Source of the DNA: Rheinheimera pacifica
Lineage (GTDB): Bacteria; Pseudomonadota; Gammaproteobacteria; Enterobacterales; Alteromonadaceae
Direction of reading: 5' to 3'
Length of the DNA: 64,000 nt
NCBI RefSeq assembly: GCF_024809855.1
Contig: NZ_JANUEM010000002.1
Coordinates: 372,001-436,000, forward strand
The number at the start of each line of letters is the position of its first letter. The first letter of the stretch is position 1. The position numbers and the translations under genes are program-made. Shown here in pieces: positions 28,561 through 36,361 of the stretch. The notes under the pieces were generated by a model. It was not told where the DNA came from and searched no databases. It worked only from the letters and a program-made list of their open reading frames with translations.

Positions 28561-30189
28561 TCATGCTCTGGGCTCAGACATCAGGCCTTTTACCACTGCC
28601 ACGCAGGCGGCCAGCAGCACCAGGGTAAACGGAAACCCGGTAGATACCGCCATGGCCTGCAGCGCTACCAAACCGCCACCTAAAATAAGTGCAATGGCTA
28701 CCAGGCCTTCAAAGGTGCACCAGAATACGCGTTGCGGCGTAGGGGCATTTACTTTGCCGCCTGCGGCAATAGTGTCAATAACCAGCGAGCCGGAATCTGA
28801 TGACGTAACAAAAAACACTACCACCAGAATAATGCCGATAAAGGAGCTGATTTGCGCCAGCGGCAGGGCATCGAGCATAGCAAATAACTGTAAGGGTAGC
28901 TCTGCATTTGCTGCGGCTTCATAACCTTGCACCACCACCTGGCTGATGGCAGTACCACCAAAAACGGTCATCCATAATACACAAGCCAGCGAGGGGATTA
29001 ACAGCACCGAAATTAAAAATTCGCGCACGGTACGGCCGCGCGATACCCTTGCGATAAACATGCCGACAAAAGGCGACCAGCTGATCCACCAGGCCCAGTA
29101 AAATGCTGTCCAGCCCTGAGAGAAGTTAATATCTTCTCTGCCAAGCGGATTTGCCAGCGCCGGTAAATGTTGCAGATAGGCACCGAGGTTAGCAACAAAA
29201 CCGGTGGCAATTGCCAGCGTTGGGCCGGCAATAATGACAAACAGCAGTAACATTGCTGCCAGTATCATATTTACTTCAGATAGCCGCTTTACTCCGGCTT
29301 CCAGCCCGGCAACGACAGATACCAGCGCAATCAGTGTAATACCTACTACCAGTAATATTTGCATAGTATTGTTTTGTGGCCAGTCAAACAGGTAATGTAA
29401 GCCTGCTGCGGCCTGGGAAGCACCTAAGCCTAAAGACGTTGCCAAACCAAACAAGGTGGCTAAAACGGCAAGAATATCAATAATATGGCCAGGCCAACCC
29501 CAAATACGCTCGCCCAGCAATGGATAAAATACCGAGCGGATGGTAAGCGGCAGGCCCTTGTTAAACGAAAACAGCGCCAAACCCAGTGCCAAAATGGCAT
29601 AAATGGCCCAGGGGTGCAGCGCCCAGTGGTAGATAGTGGCAGCCATACCCAATCGCTCTGCCGCTAAAGCGTCACCCGCTGCGCCACCCAGTGGTGCCCA
29701 GTCAACACGTACGCCATCTTCAATATTTACCCCGGCATAAGCGCTACTAAAATGCGATAAGGGTTCAGACACGCCGTAAAACATCAGGCCAATACCCATA
29801 CCGGCGGCAAACAACATGGAAAACCAACCAGCGTAGCCAAAGTCTGGTGTGGCTTCGGTGCCCCCCAGGCGTACTTTGCCAAGCGGCGATACAATAAGGG
29901 CTAAACACAACAACACAAAAATATTGGCTGCTGAGATAAAAAACCAGTCCAGGTTTGCGGTAAGCCAACCGCGAATGCTGCTGAAAACCGGCTCTGCCTG
30001 TTGTTTAAAGCTGATCGTCAGCACAACAAACAGTATGACTGCCAGAGCCGATACTAAAAAAACTCTGTTATGAATATCCAGGCCAAAGGGGCCAACCTTT
30101 ACCAGTATATTGTCCTGGCCTATCTGGTAGTCGGTATCGATTGGGTTAACCTTGCCGTCCGGTATCATCGGATCTTTGTTATCTGTCAT
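28561..30189 (-). CDS. BCCT-family betaine/carnitine/choline transporter
   Basis: 542 residues with twelve predicted membrane helices. The BCCT signature in TM8 is present as WTAFYWAWWISWSPFVGMFIARVSRGRT, and GMGIGLMFYGVSEPLSHF marks TM3-4. It takes up a trimethylammonium compound with Na+ or H+. The C-terminal tail after TM12 is very short, unlike the long osmosensing tails of BetP, so it may not be stress-gated. It lies between a porin gene and the CNMP/DUF294 gene, all on one strand with short gaps. Confidence 0.92.
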   Translation of the reverse strand: MTDNKDPMIPDGKVNPIDTDYQIGQDNILVKVGPFGLDIHNRVFLVSALAVILFVVLTISFKQQAEPVFSSIRGWLTANLDWFFISAANIFVLLCLALIVSPLGKVRLGGTEATPDFGYAGWFSMLFAAGMGIGLMFYGVSEPLSHFSSAYAGVNIEDGVRVDWAPLGGAAGDALAAERLGMAATIYHWALHPWAIYAILALGLALFSFNKGLPLTIRSVFYPLLGERIWGWPGHIIDILAVLATLFGLATSLGLGASQAAAGLHYLFDWPQNNTMQILLVVGITLIALVSVVAGLEAGVKRLSEVNMILAAMLLLFVIIAGPTLAIATGFVANLGAYLQHLPALANPLGREDINFSQGWTAFYWAWWISWSPFVGMFIARVSRGRTVREFLISVLLIPSLACVLWMTVFGGTAISQVVVQGYEAAANAELPLQLFAMLDALPLAQISSFIGIILVVVFFVTSSDSGSLVIDTIAAGGKVNAPTPQRVFWCTFEGLVAIALILGGGLVALQAMAVSTGFPFTLVLLAACVAVVKGLMSEPRA

Positions 30190-30228
30190 GGTGTTATCCT
30201 TGTACTGTTATCAAAGCCGAAGCATTTT

Positions 30229-31551
30229 TTAAAAGTAGTAGCCGATATTAATATTAAAGCGCCGCTCGGTTTCATCGCTGTCACCGGCAATACTGCCACC
30301 AACAAACGGCTGATTTCTGGCATGCACTAAATCAAAATAAGTAAACAGGCCGCCAGCGGCGACAGAAAAGCCGGTGACATTCATCATGGTGTCGCGGCTG
30401 TTATCAGATTTGTCGTATATCAGGCCGTAGTTGTTATAAAACTGCAGGCCGGTTACCGGGCCCCACTCAACAGGCAGGCTGTAAGCCAGGTTAACAGTGC
30501 TGGTTTTCGCTTTGGCAGCAATGCTGTCGTAAAATGCATAGGCACCTACGGCCATCTGATCAATTGCATTACCGTCTATATCATTAAGGTTGTAACGGTA
30601 TTCGCCATGCTGCAATTGCAGGTTCCAGCGCTGATAATGGCTGTTTAAATGCAATGCCCAGGCATTGTAGCTACCCGCACGCGCGGTGCCATTGTGCAGG
30701 CCACCGGCCAGGGCCGAAACACCCAGTTCAGTAGTAAAATCGCTGCTGTGTTCTAGCTGATAGGCAAACCGACCAGCGAAAGTGTTGTACTCGCCCAGTG
30801 GTTGCGCCGGGTCGTCATAAATACCATCTTCGCCCTGACGGTAGCCAACAATATCGTACGAGTAACGATCGGCCCGGCTGCTGACAAAACCATCTACGCC
30901 GCCCAGTTCGTCATTTTTAAAAAAGCCCAGATCCAACTGCCAGTTATCCGCCAACTGACGTTTAAACATAATGCCCAGATCATGGTCATCTTCCAGGCCC
31001 AGGTAATAGTTAGTGCTAAAAAAATAGTTATGCGAGTTATACGGCCAGTTACCAAAAGGCACCTGGGTAATACCGGCCTGTACCTGCCAGTCTTCCGTTA
31101 GCTGATAACCGACATAGGCGTATTTCACGGCGGTCATATAATCAAAAAAGCGGATCTCGGCGTTTAACAGCACATCACCGATGCTGCCGTTTAAATTCAG
31201 CCGGAAGATGTCAAAGGCAAAGTCGCCACCACGGTTTTTATTACCGTCGCTGTACGAGGTGTGGCTGTAGTTGGTACGGATAGCACCACCCAGGCTTATG
31301 CCGTCGGTGTTGTGCTCTGCCGCTTCGCCGGTGTCAGTGCTGGCCGCTGCAGTTTTTTCCTGCAAAGCTGCCTGAGCTACTGCGGTTTTTTCGGTTGCGG
31401 CTTCCTGATCTGCCAGGCGCTGTTCCAGTGCTGCAATTTGTGCTTTTAGCGTGGCGAGTTGTTGTTTAATGTCATTTGTGTCATTGGCATGGGCTGAAAA
31501 ATGAAATAGCCCAACAGCAGCTATCAGACTGATACTGCGAAGTGAAAACAT
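30229..31551 (-). CDS. Outer-membrane porin with N-terminal coiled coil
   Basis: 440 residues. Signal peptide ending FSAHA|ND, then a coiled coil (~25-60, DIKQQLATLKAQIAALEQRL) and a long beta-strand region ending NINIGYYF, the aromatic C-terminus of barrel proteins. The barrel looks like the phosphate/carbohydrate porin superfamily, but the substrate is not visible. The BCCT gene follows 39 bases downstream on the same strand, so the porin may pass its substrate across the outer membrane. The gene is preceded by a 131-base gap. Confidence 0.85.
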   Translation of the reverse strand: MFSLRSISLIAAVGLFHFSAHANDTNDIKQQLATLKAQIAALEQRLADQEAATEKTAVAQAALQEKTAAASTDTGEAAEHNTDGISLGGAIRTNYSHTSYSDGNKNRGGDFAFDIFRLNLNGSIGDVLLNAEIRFFDYMTAVKYAYVGYQLTEDWQVQAGITQVPFGNWPYNSHNYFFSTNYYLGLEDDHDLGIMFKRQLADNWQLDLGFFKNDELGGVDGFVSSRADRYSYDIVGYRQGEDGIYDDPAQPLGEYNTFAGRFAYQLEHSSDFTTELGVSALAGGLHNGTARAGSYNAWALHLNSHYQRWNLQLQHGEYRYNLNDIDGNAIDQMAVGAYAFYDSIAAKAKTSTVNLAYSLPVEWGPVTGLQFYNNYGLIYDKSDNSRDTMMNVTGFSVAAGGLFTYFDLVHARNQPFVGGSIAGDSDETERRFNINIGYYF

Positions 31552-31651
31552 AGTAAATCCTTATTTTTTATCAGAATTAAAGCAGGAGGGCTTTAAAGGA
31601 TAGCGTAATTTTTTGCTAAGACCAAATTACGCGGCCAACTATTCTGGCAAA

Positions 31652-31680
31652 AAAGGCGCTGGCCGGGATAAACCGGCAGG
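31652..31680 (-). terminator. Probable terminator of cysM
   Basis: The stem GCCGG-N6-CCGGC (31662-31677) lies just past the cysM stop and is followed on the minus strand by CAGCGCC and a six-T run at about 31655-31650. It is moderate: the arms are only 5 bases, with a few extra imperfect pairs. Confidence 0.5.
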
Positions 31681-31682
31681 CT

Positions 31683-32567
31683 TTAAAAGATATCAGAGGA
31701 CAAGTAACGATCACCACGATCGCAAATAATGGCTACGATTACTGCATTGTCGAGTTGCTCGGCCAGTTTAATTGCAGCATGTACCGCACCGCCTGAACTG
31801 ACACCGGCAAAGATACCTTCTTCACGGGCTAAGCGGCGCATAGCAGTTAATGCGTCCTGCTGGCCGATATCTATAACCTGATCAACCCGGCTTTTATCAA
31901 AAAAGCCTGGTAAATAAGCCTCGGGCCAGCGGCGGATGCCGGGAATGCTGGCTCCTTCAGCCGGTTGCAGGCCAATAATTTGTATCGCCGGGTTTTGTTC
32001 TTTTAAATAGCGTGACACCCCCATAATGGTGCCGGTAGTGCCCATGCTGCTAACAAAATGCGTAACCTGCTGCTGGCTTTGCTGCCATATTTCCGGCCCG
32101 GTGCTGGCGTAATGTGCTGCCGGGTTATCCGGGTTATTAAACTGGTCCAGCACTATGCCTTTACCTTCGGCCTGCATTTGCAGGGCTAAATCACGGGCGC
32201 CTTCCATGCCTTGTTCTTTGGTTACCAGTATCAACTCGGCGCCATAAGCACGCATACCGCTTTTACGCTCGGCAGTGGCGTTATCGGGCATAATCAGCGT
32301 CATGGCGTAGCCTTTAATGGCTGCTGCCATTGCCAACGCAATACCGGTGTTGCCGCTTGTAGCTTCAATAATACGATCGCCTGGTTTAATTGCGCCGCGC
32401 AGTTCGGCCTGCACTATCATATTAAGCGCCGGGCGGTCTTTTACCGAACCGGCCGGGTTATCACCTTCCAGCTTAAGCAATACCGTGCTGTTGGTATGTG
32501 CCGCCATACGCTGCAGCTTTACCAGCCGGGTGTTACCAACAGAGTGTTCAATAGTAGGAAAAGGCAT
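31683..32567 (-). CDS. cysM: Cysteine synthase B (O-acetylserine sulfhydrylase B)
   Basis: 294 residues from ATG 32567; a GTG at 32579 would add four. It makes cysteine from O-acetylserine and sulfide or thiosulfate using PLP. Landmarks: GNTRLVKLQRM (usual GNTPL, here Arg for Pro), the PLP Lys in SVKDRPAL, EATSGNTGIALAMA, GPEIWQQ, SSMGTTGTIMGVS, GASIPGIRRWPEAYLPG and VAIICDRGDRYLSS near the end. RRWPEAYLPG fits CysM better than CysK. A near-consensus promoter lies upstream, divergent from the toxin-antitoxin pair. Confidence 0.93.
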   Translation of the reverse strand: MPFPTIEHSVGNTRLVKLQRMAAHTNSTVLLKLEGDNPAGSVKDRPALNMIVQAELRGAIKPGDRIIEATSGNTGIALAMAAAIKGYAMTLIMPDNATAERKSGMRAYGAELILVTKEQGMEGARDLALQMQAEGKGIVLDQFNNPDNPAAHYASTGPEIWQQSQQQVTHFVSSMGTTGTIMGVSRYLKEQNPAIQIIGLQPAEGASIPGIRRWPEAYLPGFFDKSRVDQVIDIGQQDALTAMRRLAREEGIFAGVSSGGAVHAAIKLAEQLDNAVIVAIICDRGDRYLSSDIF

Positions 32568-32604
32568 AACCGGCACCACAAATTAATAAGCTAAAACTGC
32601 CGCC

Positions 32605-32633
32605 AGTGTAGCGCAAAGCCGCTTAGCTGTTAA
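32605..32633 (-). promoter_or_regulatory. Sigma-70 promoter of cysM
   Basis: On the minus strand TTAACA (32633-32628), a 17-base spacer, then TACACT (32610-32605). Transcription would start near 32598, about 30 bases before the cysM ATG. Confidence 0.6.
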
Positions 32634-32670
32634 TGCTTAAGCGCAGCGGAACTAATCTGTGAATCCATAT

Positions 32671-32699
32671 TTGCTTAAAGTAATCCATTGGATTATATT
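32671..32699 (+). promoter_or_regulatory. Promoter with palindromic operator of the toxin-antitoxin operon
   Basis: TTGCTT (32671-32676), a 17-base spacer, then TATATT (32694-32699). Inside lies the perfect inverted repeat TAATCCA-T-TGGATTA (32681-32695), which overlaps the -10 box. Another partial copy (AATCCATA) is near 32661. The predicted start coincides with the toxin ATG at 32706, implying a leaderless transcript. Autorepression by the antitoxin through this palindrome is the expected mode, by analogy with HigBA loci. Confidence 0.65.
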
Positions 32700-32705
32700 G
32701 CTACC

Positions 32706-33053
32706 ATGCTGACGACGATCACCGAATTGCCGGAATACATCAAACGCGCAGATGCCTTACTCACTGAGCAAGAGCGTAAAGCCGTTATTGATTACCTTGC
32801 AGAACACCCAAAAGCGGGAGATCTGATGGAAGGTACCGGTGGCATTCGTAAATTACGTTGGAGTCGTGGCAGCAAAGGAAAAAGTGGTGGTGTAAGGGTT
32901 ATTTATTATTATCACGATGAGCGAATACCACTGTATTTACTCACGCTGTTTGGCAAAAACGAACGGGCGAATTTGTCTAAATCAGACAGAAACGCGTTGT
33001 CGAAGTTAGTTAGTATTCTTGTTGATACAGCATTGGAGAAACATTATGGCTAA
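32706..33053 (+). CDS. RelE/HigB-family toxin
   Basis: 115 residues from ATG 32706; an upstream TTG at 32688 lies inside the operator and is rejected. Features of the RelE/HigB2 mRNA-interferase fold are visible: ADALLTEQERKAVIDYLAEHP, then GIRKLRWSRGSKGKSGGVRVIYYYHDERIPLYLLTLFGKNERANLS, the last a basic, aromatic-rich strand-helix. It probably cleaves ribosome-bound mRNA and is neutralised by the helix-turn-helix partner encoded downstream. The genes overlap by 8 bases (toxin first, as in higBA). No Shine-Dalgarno precedes the ATG. Confidence 0.83.
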   Translation: MLTTITELPEYIKRADALLTEQERKAVIDYLAEHPKAGDLMEGTGGIRKLRWSRGSKGKSGGVRVIYYYHDERIPLYLLTLFGKNERANLSKSDRNALSKLVSILVDTALEKHYG

Positions 33054-33330
33054 GGCATTTGACAGTATTGCGCAGGGGTTGCAAGAAGCCATAGAGCTAA
33101 ATAGAGGACAACCTGTTGCAGCAAAAACGCATCGCCCGGCAGAGGTAGATGTAGCGGGAATTAGGCATAAACTGGGCATGACTCAGTTGGAGTTTGCCGC
33201 TAAGTTTTGTATTAGCGTGTCTACCTTGCGGCATTGGGAGCGTGGCGACCGCACGCCACATGGGCCTGCTTTAGCATTGTTGCATGTTGTCGCTAAAGAA
33301 CCCCAAGCAGTGCTCAGAGCGCTGGCTTAA
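33046..33330 (+). CDS. HigA/XRE-family antitoxin
   Basis: 94 residues from ATG 33046 (MAKAFDS). An earlier in-frame start at 33019 is rejected because it is inside the toxin and has no advantage. A helix-turn-helix occupies about residues 35-75 (IRHKLGMTQLEFAAKFCISVSTLRHWERGDRTPHGPAL), the XRE pattern. The N-terminal segment should bind the toxin. It likely represses the promoter through the upstream palindrome. Confidence 0.85.
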   Translation: MAKAFDSIAQGLQEAIELNRGQPVAAKTHRPAEVDVAGIRHKLGMTQLEFAAKFCISVSTLRHWERGDRTPHGPALALLHVVAKEPQAVLRALA

Positions 33331-33471
33331 AAAGCCCGCACTCAACAGCTGAAAAAGTTATGACAGTTACCGCTTAGAAAAGACATTAAGCCCGAGCAGT
33401 ACATTAATAGAAATAACTACACTGCCGATGCAAACTGAGTTGTCGCAGACTCAACAATTAAAGGGTTCTTA

Positions 33472-34251
33472 ATGAAATTCATCTTAATTTTTATAGCATT
33501 AACCTATCCTTTGTCCGGCTTTGCCGATACGGCAGACATTAGCGTAACTAAACGCTCAGCGGATGCCTATATATTAACACCAGCGTATTCCACCAATATT
33601 GGTGTCTTTAACACGGCAAAAGGAGTCGTGCTTATTGACCCGATGCCGGGCGAAAACCAGCTGGAAGCGTTAAGTGCACTGGTAAAAAGTATCTTTGGTA
33701 AGCAAGTAACTTATATTCTGAACACGCATGATCATAGTGACCATAGCGGTGGCAATGCCTATTTTATTGCCGCTGGTAGTGAGTTTATACAGTCTGCGGC
33801 TGCTTTCGCAGATTTTGACACCGTGACGGTGAAATCACACACTGCCAACGATACCATCTTCGTGCATAAGCCAAGTAATACCCTTTTTGTTGGCGATATT
33901 TATACTACCAATTGGCACCCGACCTTTTATGCCGGAGGGGTAGCCGGTTTTGTCGCTGCTGTTGATGCGATCTTAAATTTGGGTGATGAAAACAGTCTTA
34001 TCGTACCGGGCCATGGTGAACCAAGTGACAAGCAGCAGCTCAAGTTGTTCCGGCAAAACACCCTGCAGTGGGTTGCACAAGTAAAAGTGTTGCGTGAACA
34101 AGGCCTGACAGTCAGTGAAATTAAAGACAACGCTGAAATACAGCACATCCTGCGCACTTTTAACCCGGAACATAAAACTGATTTTATTCCGCAACCTGCC
34201 GTTGAGCGTTTTATCGAAAGAACGCTGACAGTTATCAAAAAGGGTGTGTAA
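33472..34251 (+). CDS. Metallo-beta-lactamase-fold hydrolase, secreted
   Basis: 259 residues with a signal peptide (FILIFIALTYPLSGFA|DT). The metal motif HDHSDH (in LNTHDHSDHSGG) is at about residues 86-91, with a second-site His in SHTAND, a bridging Asp in FVGDIY and a third His in VPGHGEPS. All metal ligands of the superfamily are therefore present. Whether it is a true beta-lactamase, quinoprotein-relay type or other hydrolase is not clear; SHTANDTIFVHKPSNTLF matches QuiP/NDM-like order rather than a proven lactamase. A ribosome site AAAGGG lies upstream. Confidence 0.85.
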   Translation: MKFILIFIALTYPLSGFADTADISVTKRSADAYILTPAYSTNIGVFNTAKGVVLIDPMPGENQLEALSALVKSIFGKQVTYILNTHDHSDHSGGNAYFIAAGSEFIQSAAAFADFDTVTVKSHTANDTIFVHKPSNTLFVGDIYTTNWHPTFYAGGVAGFVAAVDAILNLGDENSLIVPGHGEPSDKQQLKLFRQNTLQWVAQVKVLREQGLTVSEIKDNAEIQHILRTFNPEHKTDFIPQPAVERFIERTLTVIKKGV

Positions 34252-34260
34252 CCAAATCAT

Positions 34261-34279
34261 AGGCAGCAGCAGGCTGCCT
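34261..34279. other. Short perfect hairpin downstream of the lactamase-fold gene
   Basis: AGGCAGC-AGCAG-GCTGCCT is a 7-bp perfect stem located 9 bases after the stop. It has no T run, so it may be a stabilising or Rho-associated structure rather than an intrinsic terminator. Confidence 0.35.
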
Positions 34280-34403
34280 GAGAGCTGATAGCAAAGATGT
34301 GGTTGATTTAGCAACAAATGTTGGCTAGTTTAGCGAGATGTGAAAACAAGATAGAAGAGAGGCTCCTGCGATTGAAGCAGGGATTTTGCCTTTTAATAAT
34401 ATT

Positions 34404-34410
34404 GTTATGC
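34404..34410. other. Integron-type R' core site (GTTATGC), left edge of cassette-like DNA
   Basis: GTTATGC fits the GTTRRRY core. It is exactly complementary to GCATAAC at the downstream attC-like site (35589-35595), as expected when a cassette's own R'' and R' pair in its circular form. No attC is seen upstream, so the site may be a secondary insertion point. The match is 7 bases and needs checking. Confidence 0.45.
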
Positions 34411-34429
34411 TCTATCGGGACTGTGAGTA

Positions 34430-35587
34430 ATGGATAACTATTTTCTTGAGTTAGAGGCTGTTCACCCAACATGCCTAGCAAAAATCATTACTGGAGATAA
34501 GCTTCCGAAGAAGGTGACAATTTGGGAGTTTACGAATGAGATTAAGCCAATAGATCTGTACTGCTATTTACATGCTAAATACGGAACTCCAAATGGGCTT
34601 CAAAATTTTCTTAGAAATGACTCTTCAGATAATCTTATCCATTGGGAGTGGTCTTTAGCAGGCGATTTCGGAATAGTCTCTGTCCAAGGGCATAACTTTC
34701 GAACTGAAGTGCACCTTATTGGCGAACACGACGATAAAGGTTTAACACTCGAAGACTTTATCAAACAAATAAAGTCAGATTTCGCAAACCATGGAAAATC
34801 CATGAGCTCGGTACGAACAGAGCTTGAAAAATGGACAAGATTTTTAAATCCATACCACCGCATCAACTCTGTCGTTACAAAAAATATTAAATCCTTAAAC
34901 GCGCTAGATATTAAAGTGGATGCAGATCGGGAGCTAGTTAAATTTAGCGAAGAAAATCTTCCAAATCTGAAGGAAAATTGGAAACATATCCGAGACAAAT
35001 ACGACAACGCGATTGGGATGACATTTGGACTTCGAGCGATGCTCCCTGTGCTTGCGGAGTCATTTGTTAATTTGCTTATTTTTGTGCTTGCCAAACCTGA
35101 AATAAAACAAAACGAAAGGTTCTTTCAAAACACCATACGCCAGCCGATAGACATTCGAGTTCAATCACTTCATCTAAATTGTATAGGTTTCATACGTCCT
35201 GTCGATTACTCTGATGGTATATGCAAGAAATTCCACACATTGATGAATGAGCGAAATGACTTACTTCATGGCAATGTAGAAGTGAATAAGCTAAAAATCG
35301 GGGAAGTATATTTCAAAGGGAAAGTGCCTGTGTTTACTGGATATGAAGATATGTGGCAAAGCGCAATGGGTATTTCTCTGATCTCCGTAAAATACGATAC
35401 TATTTTCGAAGATCATGCGGTTGTTACCAGCTTTATAGAGTTCATACTTGCCCATTTAACCAAAGACTTAAAAGAGCAAGTGCAACACATCATGACAAAT
35501 AGTGAGCTTGGATATAACCCGGCAAATGGAAGATTGGGTTCGTTATTTTCAGATAATATTGCTGATTTTCGAGTGAAGTGTAAGTGA
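34430..35587 (+). CDS. Hypothetical protein with HEPN-type RxxxxH motif, cassette-like gene
   Basis: 385 residues, not recognised as a named family. There is no signal peptide and no TM. Base composition is clearly AT-richer than its neighbours. Near residues 275-285 it has MNERNDLLHGNV, matching RNxxxH/RxxxxH, the catalytic pattern of HEPN ribonuclease domains, in a predicted helical C-terminal half. The N-terminal half (~1-115) is beta-rich. This resembles anti-phage HEPN proteins such as ApeA in general layout, but homology is not shown. It starts 20 bases after a GTTATGC core site and ends 2 bases before an attC-like site. Confidence 0.7.
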   Translation: MDNYFLELEAVHPTCLAKIITGDKLPKKVTIWEFTNEIKPIDLYCYLHAKYGTPNGLQNFLRNDSSDNLIHWEWSLAGDFGIVSVQGHNFRTEVHLIGEHDDKGLTLEDFIKQIKSDFANHGKSMSSVRTELEKWTRFLNPYHRINSVVTKNIKSLNALDIKVDADRELVKFSEENLPNLKENWKHIRDKYDNAIGMTFGLRAMLPVLAESFVNLLIFVLAKPEIKQNERFFQNTIRQPIDIRVQSLHLNCIGFIRPVDYSDGICKKFHTLMNERNDLLHGNVEVNKLKIGEVYFKGKVPVFTGYEDMWQSAMGISLISVKYDTIFEDHAVVTSFIEFILAHLTKDLKEQVQHIMTNSELGYNPANGRLGSLFSDNIADFRVKCK

Positions 35588-35588
35588 A

Positions 35589-35647
35589 GCATAACAAGTC
35601 AAAACACGCGTACCTCGCTACGCTCCGCCGGTGTTTGAAGCTAAGGA
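35589..35647. other. attC-like recombination site between two cassette-type genes
   Basis: R''-like GCATAAC (35589-35595), then L''-like CAAAACAC (35600-35607) pairing with L'-like GTGTTTG (35631-35637) with one extra A, the expected extrahelical base. The apex (GCGTA...TACGC) forms a small hairpin. The expected R' GTTRRRY is degenerate (GCTAAGG at 35640), so the site may be inactive or rearranged. Length is about 59 bases, near the attC minimum. Confidence 0.6.
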
Positions 35648-35653
35648 CTACCA

Positions 35654-36238
35654 ATGGATCAGGATCTGCGGGAACTGTTTGCTCTGCGGTGGGAAGAGAG
35701 GAATAGAATTCTTGGTGAGGAGTTTCTTCGGGTCAAGAATGAAATGAATGCTAGAGGGGTATTGCACTCAAGTATGACGATTCAACGTGCGCACAAAGTC
35801 ATGGTTAATGAGTTTGAGGCGGAAAGAAAGCTTATTTCTGCCACAATCATCGATTTTGTTGGAAACAGCCAGCGAGTCACCTCTACGTCGAAGTTCAAAG
35901 ATGTAGCCCAAGAAGAGCTTGTTAATAGAAAATCTGCTTTAGAGAATCTGTTTTTATCAGCGTTTAAAAATATTGAGTCTAGGCTGCAAACTTCATCAAT
36001 GACTTCGCCTTTTGTAAACTTAAATGACTCTTTTCCACTTGCGCAAAAAGAACTGTCTATTGAATTACATAATGCGGTGGTTGCTTATAATAAATCATTT
36101 GGTAGCAATTTGACCGATCAGCTCAGAAATAGATTTTTAAATCATCCAATACTCGCTGTGGTGGTTCTGTCTGTTGCGGGAGCCACCTTTATCTTTGGTC
36201 TATTCAAGATGCTAGGGTTGGTCAATTTTGGCCAGTGA
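35654..36238 (+). CDS. Hypothetical tail-anchored membrane protein, cassette-like gene
   Basis: 194 residues, not recognised. About 165 residues of charged, helical sequence (likely coiled coil, with ELFALRWEERNRIL at the start) lead to one C-terminal TM (ILAVVVLSVAGATFIFGLF). The layout is that of a tail-anchored inner-membrane protein facing the cytoplasm. The AAGGA ribosome site 6 bases before the ATG lies inside the attC-like region. Composition resembles the preceding gene. It ends 1 base before another attC-like site. Confidence 0.7.
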   Translation: MDQDLRELFALRWEERNRILGEEFLRVKNEMNARGVLHSSMTIQRAHKVMVNEFEAERKLISATIIDFVGNSQRVTSTSKFKDVAQEELVNRKSALENLFLSAFKNIESRLQTSSMTSPFVNLNDSFPLAQKELSIELHNAVVAYNKSFGSNLTDQLRNRFLNHPILAVVVLSVAGATFIFGLFKMLGLVNFGQ

Positions 36239-36327
36239 AGCTAACAAACCGCAACAGTCGCTCCCCTTGGTCGCTGAAACCGGTAAAAGCTTCGGTTATT
36301 TGTCGGCCCCTTTGCGGAGCGTTAGCC
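36239..36327. other. attC-like recombination site
   Basis: R''-like AGCTAAC (36239-36245) pairs with R' GTTAGC in GTTAGCC (36321-36327). L'' CCGCAA (36249-36254) pairs with L' TTGCGG (36312-36317). An inner arm AACCG...CGGTT is also present. At 89 bases it has the size and symmetry of an integron attC, and this is the cleaner of the two sites. Confidence 0.72.
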
Positions 36328-36361
36328 GCAATTACTGCTAGTGTTTACGCTGCTAAAGCTA

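Noticed and set aside
32706..33330. Toxin-antitoxin pair as a third integron cassette
   Set aside because: I could not find R''/L'' and L'/R' boxes around it; GTTATGA near 33358 lacks the final pyrimidine and a partner.
33472..34251. True antibiotic beta-lactamase
   Set aside because: Metal ligands are present but this fold covers many hydrolases; nothing seen here establishes lactamase activity.
34261..34279. Intrinsic terminator after the lactamase-fold gene
   Set aside because: Perfect 7-bp stem but no T run follows, so it is listed only as a hairpin.
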